Source: Acidobacteriota bacterium
Lineage (GTDB): Bacteria; Acidobacteriota; Terriglobia; Acidiferrales; UBA7541
Length of the DNA: 32,480 nt
Direction: 5' to 3'
Assembly (NCBI GenBank): GCA_003140295.1
Contig: PLJR01000368.1
Span: 14,159-46,638, forward strand
In this document: piece after piece, positions 1 to 9,580 of the stretch
How the letters are laid out: the number at the start of each line of letters is the position of its first letter
How positions within the stretch are numbered: the first letter of the stretch is position 1
Position numbers and translations under genes: made by a program
The notes under the pieces: generated by a model
The model's input: only the letters and a program-made list of their open reading frames with translations
The model's database searches: none
What the model was told of the DNA's origin: nothing

Positions 1-26
1 GCTTCCGGCCGGAAGCCCTTTTTTGT
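1..26 (+). terminator. Rho-independent terminator-like hairpin for a + strand gene lying left of the window
   Basis: GCTTCC-GGCC-GGAAGC perfect inverted repeat followed by CCTTTTTTGTTTT; U-tract on the + strand side. Left part may be cut by the window edge. Confidence 0.6.
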
Positions 27-65
27 TTTCGGAAATTTCAACGTCCAAGCACTATTGTCGATGAG

Positions 66-3000
66 CTACCAAATGGCCTTCAGTGCGAATTGTATTTGCC
101 GCATCGGTACTTGCGTCTTGGTGAGTATGCCGAAATTCTGACCCACGGATCCATCCGGATTAAGTGAGTTGAGATTGTTAGCAATGGGGGGAGCGTAGTT
201 AACGCGATTGGTTATGTTGAAGAACTCGGCCCGGAATTGGATATCGAAGCTTTCCGAGATTTTCCGGATGTGGTTGTCTTTGGTCATGGAGAAATCAAGG
301 TTGAGCAATCCCGGCCCGATGATCGCGTTGCGAGGGTCGTTGCCCAAAAGATTGATACACGTGGGATACGCGAAGGTTTTATCGCAACCCAACGGCTTGG
401 CCGCATTATAGTAGGCCATGCTTGGCGCCTGGGGAAGGGTATAGCACGCCGTGTTGATGTACTGGAGACCTCCCGTGCGTCCCGTCGAAGGAAGTGTTCC
501 TTGGCACCCAGGTACAAAATTTGGAACGGCATAGGCGCCTGTGATGTCCATGCCCACCGAGTCGCCGCCGACCATCAGTGGCCACAGCGGAATGCCGTCG
601 CTGGCCTCGAAGTTTGCTCCCACTCCCCAGCCTCCAGCTACCCATGCCAAGGGTCCGTGAAGCGATGCGGGTGTGGGGACCTGCCACAGGCCGTCAATAC
701 TCAAGTTTTTTGTGACATTGAAGTCGGACAAGCCTTTGTCGAGTGCCAAGTCGTAATATGGGGTGATGGCGCTGGGGTTGTTCGAGTAGTTGTCGCTCGC
801 GAAGCTGCTGGAGCTGGTGTCAATCGACTTACTCCAGGTAAATGATCCTCCCATCTGAAGACCATGGCTCATGCGCTTGTCAACCCTCACCTGCATAGAG
901 TTGTACCAGGACGAGACTGGGAATATGGTCGACTGGATCTGGGCGGTGTGGGAGTTGATCAGCAGGCCGGGTGTAATCCCGTTATTGTTACTAATCGTAC
1001 CATTGGAATTAAAGGTGGCGGGAAGGCCCAGGGCCAAATCCGTTTGGCTGCAGTCCGGCGGCCCCGGCAAACATCCAGAGCCAACGGGGTTCGGATACAG
1101 GTAGCCAGCGGAAGTCTTATAGGGCACCACAGTATTGAGGTCGTCGGACTGATACGGATCGTGCCACGACCTCGATCCGGCATAGGCAAGCATTACCGAG
1201 AGGTTGGATGTCAGTTGTCTCTGGATGTTGAAATTATACTGCACGACGTCATTGCGCTTCGGGAATGGGTCAACGTACTGCCACCTTGCGGCGGCACCCG
1301 AATTCGATACAGCCGCACCGCTGATAGCGTCGTTAGCTTCCAGGAGCGGGAAGTGACCCTGGCCTGATGTGCCGTTGTACTTCAGATCAACTTCGGCGCC
1401 GTTGGGAGCGGTTTGCAAGGAATTGAGCGCAAACATGTACGAAAGGGGCAAAACATCAAAGAGCCCGATTCCTCCGCGTACGGAAGTCTTGCCGTTGTGG
1501 AACGGATCCCAGGCAAAACCTATCCGCGGCTCAAAGTTATGTAGCGTGGGGTTGCGCTGAAACGTCGTGTGGTAAAAACCAGCACACTGCCCAACGCCGT
1601 ACGCATCGGACACACAAGCGCCGGTAGGAAGGTTTTGAGAGAGCGTCTCCAAATTATTAATCTTGCCGTCGGCTTCGGTGGGAATGGTAGCCATTTCGTA
1701 GCGCAAGCCGAGGTTCACAGTAACATTGGAAAGCATCTTCCAATCGTCCTGAACATATCCGGCGTAAACCTTGGAGCGGTAATGGTGTACCGAACCTTGC
1801 GCAGCGAAGGGTTCGATCACCGGCATGCGGACCGACTTGGGTATATTCTGGAGATACGCCGCTACTCCGCCGCCGGGAAAACCGGCAACCGCGGAATAGG
1901 ATGGCCCACCACCGCTGGGCCCGACTGGCCCATCTAGCCAGTTTTCATGGTCGTCGAGCCCCATAAAGCCGATCTTCACATTGTGTTTTCCAACAGTACG
2001 AGAGAGGTCGTCAAATATTTCATACTTGGCGGTTCGGGCGCTGAAACCGGGAGCGCCCGTAAACCCTCCCATGGCACCCATAACTGCCGTACTGTTGCCA
2101 GAATTTCCGTTACCACCAATCGAGCCTCCTCCCGCGAACCACCCCGGCTCAATACCGATTTGCGTGCCGTTAAGAGTTGTTAGATGTGTTGCGGGGTTAT
2201 CGTTGGAAAATGACGGGCTGTAGAGGTTGGATACGTCTTTCCCGACTCGCAGGGAATTGACCATGGCGGAACTGAAGATATGGGTTTCCTCAATCATGCC
2301 GGCACCGTGCGGAACTTGGTAGCCGCTATAGGACAAACTGGGCTCGTTGTACAGACCGGGCCTTTTCCACGTCGAGGTATCGGAATACCAAGTGGCATCC
2401 AGGCTGTCCCTGGTCGAGATCTTGAAGTCGCCGCGGATGGTGGCGTAGTTGTCTTTCGCGTATTGCCCGAGGTCAGAAAAGTAAAAGGCGTCGTCGTTGT
2501 TGTTCGGCGAGATCAAGGCTCCGTTGGGCAGCGGGGCGAGAAGCCCGGCGGGGGTTGCAGCAGGGTTTATTTGGCTAAAAATAAAATTATCAACGCATAT
2601 GGCCGCACGTCCCGGCGCCTCGTTGGTCATGCCATTCGGGTCTATCCCATTACCCCGGCTCGGGAGCGTACCCGGGGGCCCGGTAACCGGTCCCGGGTTC
2701 GCGGCAGTAAAGGGGCACGCGACGCCCGAGCCGGGAACGCCGGCCAATGTCGGGGGAAGGGGGTTGCCATTCGCGTCGTTGATGATCCCGAGTCTCGCGT
2801 TAGCTGTTAAGACCGCGCCCTGTTGGGGTACGGCCTGCACCTGGCGGAGCCCTTCGTAGTTCCCAAACAGGAAGACTCTGTCTTTTATGACCTTCCATCC
2901 AGCCGACGCTCCGAACTGGTTACGGACGAAGTTGCCCTTAGGAGTACCGGCGGGAGCTTGAGGATTCGGATCCTCAAAGCGATCTTTCGCGTCGAATGCG

Positions 3001-3824
3001 CTGTTGCGCACAAACTCATAAGCGCTTCCGTGGAATGTGTTGGTGCCGGATTTGGTGACGGCGTTGATGACACCGCCAGAAGTAAATCCATACTCCGCCG
3101 AGTAGTTACTGCTCAATACCGAAAACTCTTGAATCGCATCCACACCAGCGTTGGCGCCCAGCACGCTCCCCGGACCCGCATTTGAGTAGTCGTTGACGAT
3201 TACGCCATTTAGCCTGTAAACGTTCTGCTGGGGGCGAGATCCGTTAACGACCATTTGTATTCCCAGCCCGCGCGTCGAGCCGCCAGGTGCGGTGACCTCT
3301 TCGTGAGGCCGCACGGAGTACACCCCAGGCGCCAGCGCGGCCAAGCCGACCCAGTCGCGGCCGTTCAGCGGCAACTGCACGATCTCTGAACCCTGAACCT
3401 CGCCGCTAAGGGTGGCGTTCGTCGTTTCCACAATCGGAGCCGCGCCAGTGACCTCAACAACTTGGGTTACCTGACCGACGGTTAAAGCGAGGCTAAGCTC
3501 CTGCTTGGCGCCCACGGTGAGTGTCACTTTGCTGGCGGCGGTACTAAATCCCTGGGCGGACACCGACACGTCGTAATCGCCAGGGTTGAGGTTCACGATG
3601 CTATAGGCACCGGAACCGTTTGTGGTGGTGTCCGTCGATACGCCGGTAGCGACATTTTTAGCGGATACTTTCGCATCGGCAACCGCACCTCCTTGCGCAT
3701 CCGTAATCGTGCCCAATAGGGTTGCGCCGGCAACCTGCGCTCGCGACGGCGACGAAAGGATCAGGCATATCCCCAGAATCGAAAGAATCGAAGCAAAAAA
3801 CGCGGACTTCGCTTTCAGATTCAT
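66..3824 (-). CDS. TonB-dependent receptor, Oar-like, with N-terminal carboxypeptidase-regulatory-like domain
   Basis: ORF 66..3881; start at MNLKAKSAFFASILSILGICLILSSPSRAQ (signal peptide) preceded by a GGGGGG Shine-Dalgarno-like run; GTITDAQGGAVADAKVSAKN...NLNPGDYDVSVSAQGF regulatory domain; plug-like region (PLNGRDWVGLAALAPGV) and beta-barrel-like C-terminus. Confidence 0.9.
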   Translation of the reverse strand: MNLKAKSAFFASILSILGICLILSSPSRAQVAGATLLGTITDAQGGAVADAKVSAKNVATGVSTDTTTNGSGAYSIVNLNPGDYDVSVSAQGFSTAASKVTLTVGAKQELSLALTVGQVTQVVEVTGAAPIVETTNATLSGEVQGSEIVQLPLNGRDWVGLAALAPGVYSVRPHEEVTAPGGSTRGLGIQMVVNGSRPQQNVYRLNGVIVNDYSNAGPGSVLGANAGVDAIQEFSVLSSNYSAEYGFTSGGVINAVTKSGTNTFHGSAYEFVRNSAFDAKDRFEDPNPQAPAGTPKGNFVRNQFGASAGWKVIKDRVFLFGNYEGLRQVQAVPQQGAVLTANARLGIINDANGNPLPPTLAGVPGSGVACPFTAANPGPVTGPPGTLPSRGNGIDPNGMTNEAPGRAAICVDNFIFSQINPAATPAGLLAPLPNGALISPNNNDDAFYFSDLGQYAKDNYATIRGDFKISTRDSLDATWYSDTSTWKRPGLYNEPSLSYSGYQVPHGAGMIEETHIFSSAMVNSLRVGKDVSNLYSPSFSNDNPATHLTTLNGTQIGIEPGWFAGGGSIGGNGNSGNSTAVMGAMGGFTGAPGFSARTAKYEIFDDLSRTVGKHNVKIGFMGLDDHENWLDGPVGPSGGGPSYSAVAGFPGGGVAAYLQNIPKSVRMPVIEPFAAQGSVHHYRSKVYAGYVQDDWKMLSNVTVNLGLRYEMATIPTEADGKINNLETLSQNLPTGACVSDAYGVGQCAGFYHTTFQRNPTLHNFEPRIGFAWDPFHNGKTSVRGGIGLFDVLPLSYMFALNSLQTAPNGAEVDLKYNGTSGQGHFPLLEANDAISGAAVSNSGAAARWQYVDPFPKRNDVVQYNFNIQRQLTSNLSVMLAYAGSRSWHDPYQSDDLNTVVPYKTSAGYLYPNPVGSGCLPGPPDCSQTDLALGLPATFNSNGTISNNNGITPGLLINSHTAQIQSTIFPVSSWYNSMQVRVDKRMSHGLQMGGSFTWSKSIDTSSSSFASDNYSNNPSAITPYYDLALDKGLSDFNVTKNLSIDGLWQVPTPASLHGPLAWVAGGWGVGANFEASDGIPLWPLMVGGDSVGMDITGAYAVPNFVPGCQGTLPSTGRTGGLQYINTACYTLPQAPSMAYYNAAKPLGCDKTFAYPTCINLLGNDPRNAIIGPGLLNLDFSMTKDNHIRKISESFDIQFRAEFFNITNRVNYAPPIANNLNSLNPDGSVGQNFGILTKTQVPMRQIQFALKAIW

Positions 3825-4085
3825 ACGTGTGTCCCCCCAGTTGTAAACGCCGATCGTTGAGTGCGGGTCCCGGACGATCAATGCGCGTCATGTAGCACGC
3901 AGCAAATACGGAGTCAAGTATTTTTTGCTACAGCATTTACCTTACCGGTGTAAGCCGGAGTCTGCTCATTCTGCATCGACAATAAATCATGTTCTCGAAG
4001 CGGCAGGATGCGAGATTAGGCCGACAGTGCTGACGCGAATTTATGAGCTACCTGTGTACAGGTTTTACTTTGCCGGTGATTCTGA

Positions 4086-4196
4086 ATGCTGAGAGCCTGT
4101 GACTTTTTTGATTTTTTGCGAAAAGTGATGCTGAAAACAATTGCCTTACACGCGAAAGAATCGCCTTTTCGCAATTTAGTCACAGCCTCTGAGGAT
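4086..4196. repeat. Nested inverted repeat (outer 19 bp arms, 16/19 paired; inner 10 bp perfect arms)
   Basis: Outer ATGCTGAGAGCCTGTGACT (4086-4104) vs reverse complement of 4178-4196 ATCCTCAGAGGCTGTGACT; inner TTGCGAAAAG (4116-4125) / CTTTTCGCAA (4165-4174). Confidence 0.75.
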
Positions 4197-4433
4197 GACA
4201 CGCAAGCATCAGGTCAACATGCATTGAGCACGTGCGGGTTGAACCATTCGGGTGATCCATGAAATGAACTGTACGTCGGAAAATGAACTCCTGGTCGGGG
4301 AGATCCTGAATTGGCGAGTGCAGAAACTTATCCTGCACCCACAGGCGCAAGTTTCGCTTGGGGTGGTGAGGCGACTGCCGAAGCCGAATCATCCTAGACC
4401 GGTAAGAAAATCCGGGCTGAATCTGTTGCCCGG

Positions 4434-5702
4434 TTACCTCGCCAGCAGGAATCTCTGCACTCGCTCGCCGTCGAACACTTCACCGGTATAAAGATTGCCC
4501 TTGGAGTCGGTCGCCTCCATATGAACGCCGAAGAACTGGCCGGCGTTTTGGCCCATACTGCCCATGGTGCCCAGGATCTTGCCGGTCTTGCGGTCGAGGA
4601 ACCATATGTGGTTGTTGGTGAGATCGGAGATATACAGAAACTTCTGGTCTTTGTCGTTCGAGAACATTACGCCGCCGGCCGCGCCGCCTATGCCCGTCCA
4701 TTCGGCCATCTTGATTTCCTGCTTGAAATTGCCTTGCTTATCGGTGACGTGAATCCGGTTGCCGGCGCGGTCGGCCGCGTAGACCAGCCCGTCGTTAGAG
4801 AAATTAAAGGTCAGGTGGCCGACGAACTCCTTGGCCATCGGACCATTGGGCGTGTAGGCGTGGTCGGCAGGCTTGGTGCTTATTTCCGAGAGTTTGTGTC
4901 CGTAGGCGCCCCAACCTCTCTTGAACTGGAACGTATCCAGCGAGAGCACCATTACGCGGCCGCCGAAGGCGTTGTCCGCGATGTAAATCTCGTTGGCGGC
5001 ATCGTCGGTGCGGATCTCTTCGATTCCTCCTATGATCATGGGCGTGGTCGGCGGATACTTGGCAATGAAGGCCGTCTGTTGCAATGCGGCCGCTGTATTC
5101 GCGGCTTCTCCGCGAGCTCGCTCAGGAGCGCCAGGCACGGTGATAAATCCGGCCACTGGCCCCGCGCCGCCCTGACCCGGCGCACGCTTCGGAAGGGCGG
5201 GCTCGGTAAACGGCTGGCCGTTAGGCGTCTCGGGTACGTGAGGCACCGCCATCATCATCTTGCCGGTCTTAGGGTCGTATTTGCGGACCGTGTTCTGCCC
5301 CAGGTAAACGAATCCTTGTTTGTCCACCGCCATGCCATGACCTTGCGGCGCCTCAAAAGAGCCGATGACGTCGCCATCCTTATAGCCCGGGCCATCATGC
5401 CCTGCGATATGGATCATCGACGGAGGGTGGACGCAACAATCGGCGATTGGAGGGTTCAACTCCGCTTCGAGCTCGATGGATGTCAGGTCGTTCGGACGGT
5501 CGTAAACCCAAACGTTATCGTCCTTGTCTACGGCGAGTCCCGTGACGCCTCCCATCTTCCACTTGTTGGGCAGGGGCTTGGGCCAGGTCGGATCGACGTT
5601 GAACTTGGGCGCTGTTTGCGCCTGCTGTGGCGGAGCTGCCGCCAGGAAAAAGGCGAAACTAAGGCCGAGTGCGCCTGCACAAATCGATTTGTAAGTTGCC
5701 AT
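4434..5702 (-). CDS. NHL-repeat / six-bladed beta-propeller secreted protein (peptidyl-alpha-hydroxyglycine lyase-like)
   Basis: 422 aa; signal peptide MATYKSICAGALGLSFAFFLAAAPP; repeated blades (VTGLAVDKDDNVWVYDR, GHGMAVDKQGFVYLGQNTVRKYDPKTGK, ATDSKGNLYTGEVFDGERVQRF); strong SD AGGAGG upstream of the ATG. Confidence 0.8.
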   Translation of the reverse strand: MATYKSICAGALGLSFAFFLAAAPPQQAQTAPKFNVDPTWPKPLPNKWKMGGVTGLAVDKDDNVWVYDRPNDLTSIELEAELNPPIADCCVHPPSMIHIAGHDGPGYKDGDVIGSFEAPQGHGMAVDKQGFVYLGQNTVRKYDPKTGKMMMAVPHVPETPNGQPFTEPALPKRAPGQGGAGPVAGFITVPGAPERARGEAANTAAALQQTAFIAKYPPTTPMIIGGIEEIRTDDAANEIYIADNAFGGRVMVLSLDTFQFKRGWGAYGHKLSEISTKPADHAYTPNGPMAKEFVGHLTFNFSNDGLVYAADRAGNRIHVTDKQGNFKQEIKMAEWTGIGGAAGGVMFSNDKDQKFLYISDLTNNHIWFLDRKTGKILGTMGSMGQNAGQFFGVHMEATDSKGNLYTGEVFDGERVQRFLLAR

Positions 5703-5909
5703 CGCAATCTCCTCCTGTGTCAGACGAACTCCCCGAGCTAAAGGACTGCGGCGCGCAGTCTATTCCGCCCCAAGCGAAACGTCAACGGCGGAAAGCTCCA
5801 GTGGGAATGCGCCGGGCCCGACGTGGTACTGGCCGCGGAATTATTAACAGTTTGCGGCCGACCTTTCACCGTAACACCAACCGGTGCTCCCTGTTATCAT
5901 TACGGACCA

Positions 5910-7094
5910 ATGCGGCTCCGGCATTTTGGCTACCTGGTGGTTTTGACCGTTGGATTCCTCCCTTGGGCGAAGGGGGCTATCGCTCAGGATCAGGCATCCT
6001 TCGACGCGATCGGCTTAGATGCGGCCCTCCCGCTGGACAAACTCGCTGCGCAGCTCGCAACCAAACAAGTGGTTTTCGTCGGCGAGGAGCATACTCGCTA
6101 TGACCACCATCTAAATCAGCTTGAAATCATCAGACGGCTTCATGAACTCGACCCCAACATGGCGATTGGCGTCGAATATTTCCAACAACCCTTCCAGCAG
6201 CAGGTGGACGACTACATAGCCGGACGAATTCCGGAAAACGAGTTCCTGCGCGCCACCGAATACTATCCGCGTTGGGGATACGATTATCGCCTCTACGCTG
6301 CGATTTTTCGATATGCGCGGGAGCAGCGCATTCCGGTGCGGGCTCTCAATGTGCCCACAGCGCTGGTTTCGACCGTCGCAAAAGTCGGCATTGCCGGCCT
6401 GTCCGAGAAGCAGCGCGCCTACTTACCGCAGGACATCGAAGCCGCTGATGAAGACTACAAGAATCGCCTGCGCAACGCGTTTGAGGCACATCCTGGTTTA
6501 AAACCCGATGCCTTCAACCATTTTGTGGAAGCGCAACTGGTGTGGGACGAAGGAATGGCTGAGAGCGCGGCCGCGTATCTGAATGCAAATAAAAGCCGCC
6601 GGCTGGTGATACTTGCCGGCTCCGGGCATGTGGCATTCGGTTCAGGGATTCCAAAACGTCTGGAACGTCGAACAAATGCAACGTATGCCATCGTGCTCAG
6701 CAGCGGAGAGGAAGTCGAACCCCGAATGGCCGACTATCTTCTGCTCAGTAAGGAGCAAGAACTACCGCCAGCCGGCGTCCTCGGTGTGAGCCTGGCGGAA
6801 AGCGGTGGACAATGCCGCATCGAAGCATTAAGTCCGGGAGGCGCCGCGGAAAAAGCCGGATTGAACAAGGGCGACGTCCTGGTCGCGATCGATGCTCAGA
6901 CGATTGAGACGATTGCCGATGTACACTTGGCTCTTTGGGACAAAAAGCCGGGCGACAAAGTACGTGTCGAAGTGGGCCGCGAGCACCGTCTGCGGGCGAT
7001 AACCAAGCTTGGCTTAGAGGTCGAATTAGCAACATCACCTAAAGCCGCAGGAAAAATGTCAGAATCGCGCGAATTGGCGGGACCCGAGTTCTAA
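5910..7094 (+). CDS. ChaN-family (heme-binding-like) lipoprotein domain fused to C-terminal PDZ domain
   Basis: Start at MRLRHFGYLVVLTVGFLPWAKGAIAQ; VVFVGEEHTRYDHHLNQLEIIRRLHE...AIGVEYFQQPFQQQVDDYI ChaN-like; C-terminal LGVSLAESGGQCRIEALSPGGAAEKAGLNKGDVLVAIDAQTI PDZ. Confidence 0.85.
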   Translation: MRLRHFGYLVVLTVGFLPWAKGAIAQDQASFDAIGLDAALPLDKLAAQLATKQVVFVGEEHTRYDHHLNQLEIIRRLHELDPNMAIGVEYFQQPFQQQVDDYIAGRIPENEFLRATEYYPRWGYDYRLYAAIFRYAREQRIPVRALNVPTALVSTVAKVGIAGLSEKQRAYLPQDIEAADEDYKNRLRNAFEAHPGLKPDAFNHFVEAQLVWDEGMAESAAAYLNANKSRRLVILAGSGHVAFGSGIPKRLERRTNATYAIVLSSGEEVEPRMADYLLLSKEQELPPAGVLGVSLAESGGQCRIEALSPGGAAEKAGLNKGDVLVAIDAQTIETIADVHLALWDKKPGDKVRVEVGREHRLRAITKLGLEVELATSPKAAGKMSESRELAGPEF

Positions 7095-7265
7095 TCGCCA
7101 CGTTTCTGGGCAGAGGACAAGAAACCTCCAACGGCGGCGTGTCTCGAATTGTTTTATGGCCCAGTGAGTCATAAGCCAAAAATAGGGGTGGGTGTCTTCG
7201 AAGACCCTACGGGCTTCGGACCTCACCTTTGTGGAGTTAACATTTCTGGCTGATCGGAGTAATTC

Positions 7266-8336
7266 GTGCTTGGTCTCGATCGTCGGACAGCCCAACAAAC
7301 TTGGACAGTCGTTTTCATTGTTTTGTTACTTGTTGCGGTTTATCTCATTCGAGAGACTCTGTTTGTTTTTACTGCCTCCCTCTTGTTCGCGTACCTGTTG
7401 TGGCCTTTAGTCAAATTACTGGATCGGAGAATTCCCGGTGGCTCTAAGGTGTGGGCCTTGGCTGTAGTCTATCTGTCACTTCTCGCATTATTAGTGGGCG
7501 TTGGAATTATCATTGGTTCCCGGATCGAGGAGCAAGCGAGTGCGTTTGCGGTACGGATTCCGGAACTTCTCTCAAGATTCGAAAAGGTGAGCCAGCCAGT
7601 CGGTTCATCGTCGCTCCAGACAGCCAGGGCTGCAATCATTTCAACTTTGGGAAAGCAGGTATCCGAACATTCGCAATATTTTGTCTCACTTCTGCCCAAC
7701 GCGGCCTTGGGCGTTTTGTCTCATGTCAGAATTCTTATTTTTATCGTGCTGGTTCCGATTCTGAGTTTCTTTTTCCTGAAAGATGGCGAACGGATCAGCA
7801 GGGCGATCATGGGCATCGTTGCTTCGGGACCTAGACGCGATAGCGTCAATGAAGTCGCCGGCGAACTGAATCTGCTTTTTGCGCAGTACATGCGAGCCTT
7901 GGTGTTGCTCGCGTCTGTCGCGTTTATAGCCTACGGATTGTTCTTCTCCTTGATCGGAGTCCCGTTCGGAATCTTGTTGGCGGCTATCGCTTTCCCGCTG
8001 GAATTCATCCCGATGGTTGGACCGTTCACAGGAGCCGTTATCATCTTGGCCGTCGCGGGATTAGGCGGCTTTCACCATTTGCTTTGGCTCATTGCTTTCC
8101 TCTTGGGGTTTCGCGTTTTTCAGGATTATGTCTTGTCGCCGCAACTGCTCAGCAAAGGGATGGAGCTCCATCCTCTTATCGTGATCTTCGGCGTGCTGGC
8201 GGGGGGGTCGGTCGCAGGAATTGCTGGAAGCTTCTTGTCCGTTCCAGTTCTAGCTACTCTACGTATTATTTTCAGACAGCTGCGCAAAGGGTATGGTAAT
8301 TCCGCTGGCGACACTGGCGAAATTCGGAACCTGTGA
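7266..8336 (+). CDS. AI-2E family transporter (PerM/YdiK-like permease)
   Basis: 356 aa multi-TM protein, GTG start with GGAG upstream; PILSFFFLKDGERISRAI and GVPFGILLAAIAFPLEFIPMVGPFTGAVII motifs typical of the family. Confidence 0.85.
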   Translation: MLGLDRRTAQQTWTVVFIVLLLVAVYLIRETLFVFTASLLFAYLLWPLVKLLDRRIPGGSKVWALAVVYLSLLALLVGVGIIIGSRIEEQASAFAVRIPELLSRFEKVSQPVGSSSLQTARAAIISTLGKQVSEHSQYFVSLLPNAALGVLSHVRILIFIVLVPILSFFFLKDGERISRAIMGIVASGPRRDSVNEVAGELNLLFAQYMRALVLLASVAFIAYGLFFSLIGVPFGILLAAIAFPLEFIPMVGPFTGAVIILAVAGLGGFHHLLWLIAFLLGFRVFQDYVLSPQLLSKGMELHPLIVIFGVLAGGSVAGIAGSFLSVPVLATLRIIFRQLRKGYGNSAGDTGEIRNL

Positions 8337-8390
8337 CTGTCCTTTTGGTACAAATAACGGGCTCGTTGATCATCCTGATTTCGTTCGCAG

Positions 8391-9539
8391 ATGTGGATTT
8401 ATTTTGGGGCGTCTATCCTGGTCGAATCATCGCACAAGGCACGGTGGGGCCACACTCCGTGGACGATTGACTTCCATCCGGTGACGCGCGCATTGCCGGA
8501 AGAAGTGGATTTTGTAGTCCTCGGGGGAGGCTTTTCGGGATTATCGGCGGCCACTTGGCTGCGCCTACTCGAGCCGCGGAAAAGTGTGGCCTTGCTGGAG
8601 GCCCGATCGCTCGGCGCAGGCGCCAGTGGCCACTCGGGGGGAATGACTCTGGCGGAATCCTCCGCAGGGGATTTGCCGGGCTTGGGAGATGTGCTCACGG
8701 GTTTTTCTTCTATCCTGCGGGAGTTGGAGGTTGATTGCGACTTGGCGCTTCCGGGCGCGTTTGAGCTGGGCCGAAAAGACCCGCTGCCGGATTCTCCCAT
8801 CGCCTGGGATGACTCGGGCGATCTCCGCGCCGTAAAGCAGGTTCCGGGCGGCTCCGTCGACCCTGGCAAACTTGTTAGCGGCCTGGCGCGCGCAGCGCAT
8901 CATGCCGGTGTGTTGCTGTTTGAAAATGCGAATGTCGAGAAAGTCGTATTCGATGAGCCTCTGCGTCTGTACGCAGGAGGCCGACAAATTCGAGCGCACC
9001 GCGCCATTTTCGCCACCAACGCGCAATCCCTGGAGGTAAGCGGCCTCGCGGGCGGCGCGCTCCCGAAATTCACCTTGGCCCTGGCGACCGCGCCGCTGAC
9101 TGCGGCACAACTCACGGCCGTAGGGCTGGCATCTCGAAAACCGTTTTACACCACGGATTTTCCATATCTTTGGGGACGCCTGCTGTCGAATGACGGCATC
9201 GTTTTCGGCAGTGGACTGGTGCACCTCGACGACTGGCGCGGATTTTCCGAAATCGACATTGACGTGGGAGAGCCCGCGGCGCTGATGGCCCGTCTGGAAA
9301 GCCGGGTTCACGGCTTGCATCCGTTATTGCGCGATATTCGCATCACACATCGCTGGGGCGGGCCAATTCTGATCGGCGAGCAGTGGCGCCCTATCTTTGG
9401 GACGCATCCACAGAGTTCGCAAGCGCTGGTGTTCGGCGCCTATGCCGGCCACGGCGTGGCACTTTCGGTTTATCTGGGCCGGTGGGCGGCGGAAGCGATG
9501 CTGGGACGGCGGGCGCTGCCTGAATGGGACGAATCGTAG
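8391..9539 (+). CDS. FAD-dependent oxidoreductase (DadA/glycine oxidase-like)
   Basis: Dinucleotide-binding VDFVVLGGGFSGLSAATWLRLLEPRKSVALLEARSLGAGASGHSGG; C-terminal FGAYAGHGVALSVYLGRWAAEAMLG. Confidence 0.85.
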   Translation: MWIYFGASILVESSHKARWGHTPWTIDFHPVTRALPEEVDFVVLGGGFSGLSAATWLRLLEPRKSVALLEARSLGAGASGHSGGMTLAESSAGDLPGLGDVLTGFSSILRELEVDCDLALPGAFELGRKDPLPDSPIAWDDSGDLRAVKQVPGGSVDPGKLVSGLARAAHHAGVLLFENANVEKVVFDEPLRLYAGGRQIRAHRAIFATNAQSLEVSGLAGGALPKFTLALATAPLTAAQLTAVGLASRKPFYTTDFPYLWGRLLSNDGIVFGSGLVHLDDWRGFSEIDIDVGEPAALMARLESRVHGLHPLLRDIRITHRWGGPILIGEQWRPIFGTHPQSSQALVFGAYAGHGVALSVYLGRWAAEAMLGRRALPEWDES

Positions 9540-9580
9540 CTTTGTAGTTCCGTTTGCGTTCCCCCGAAAAGCGAGCGCGC

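Noticed and set aside
4521-5741. 406 aa + strand ORF opposite the beta-propeller gene
   Set aside because: Fully antisense to a well-supported gene with a signal peptide and strong SD; low-complexity translation with no recognisable domain, typical of a high-GC shadow ORF.
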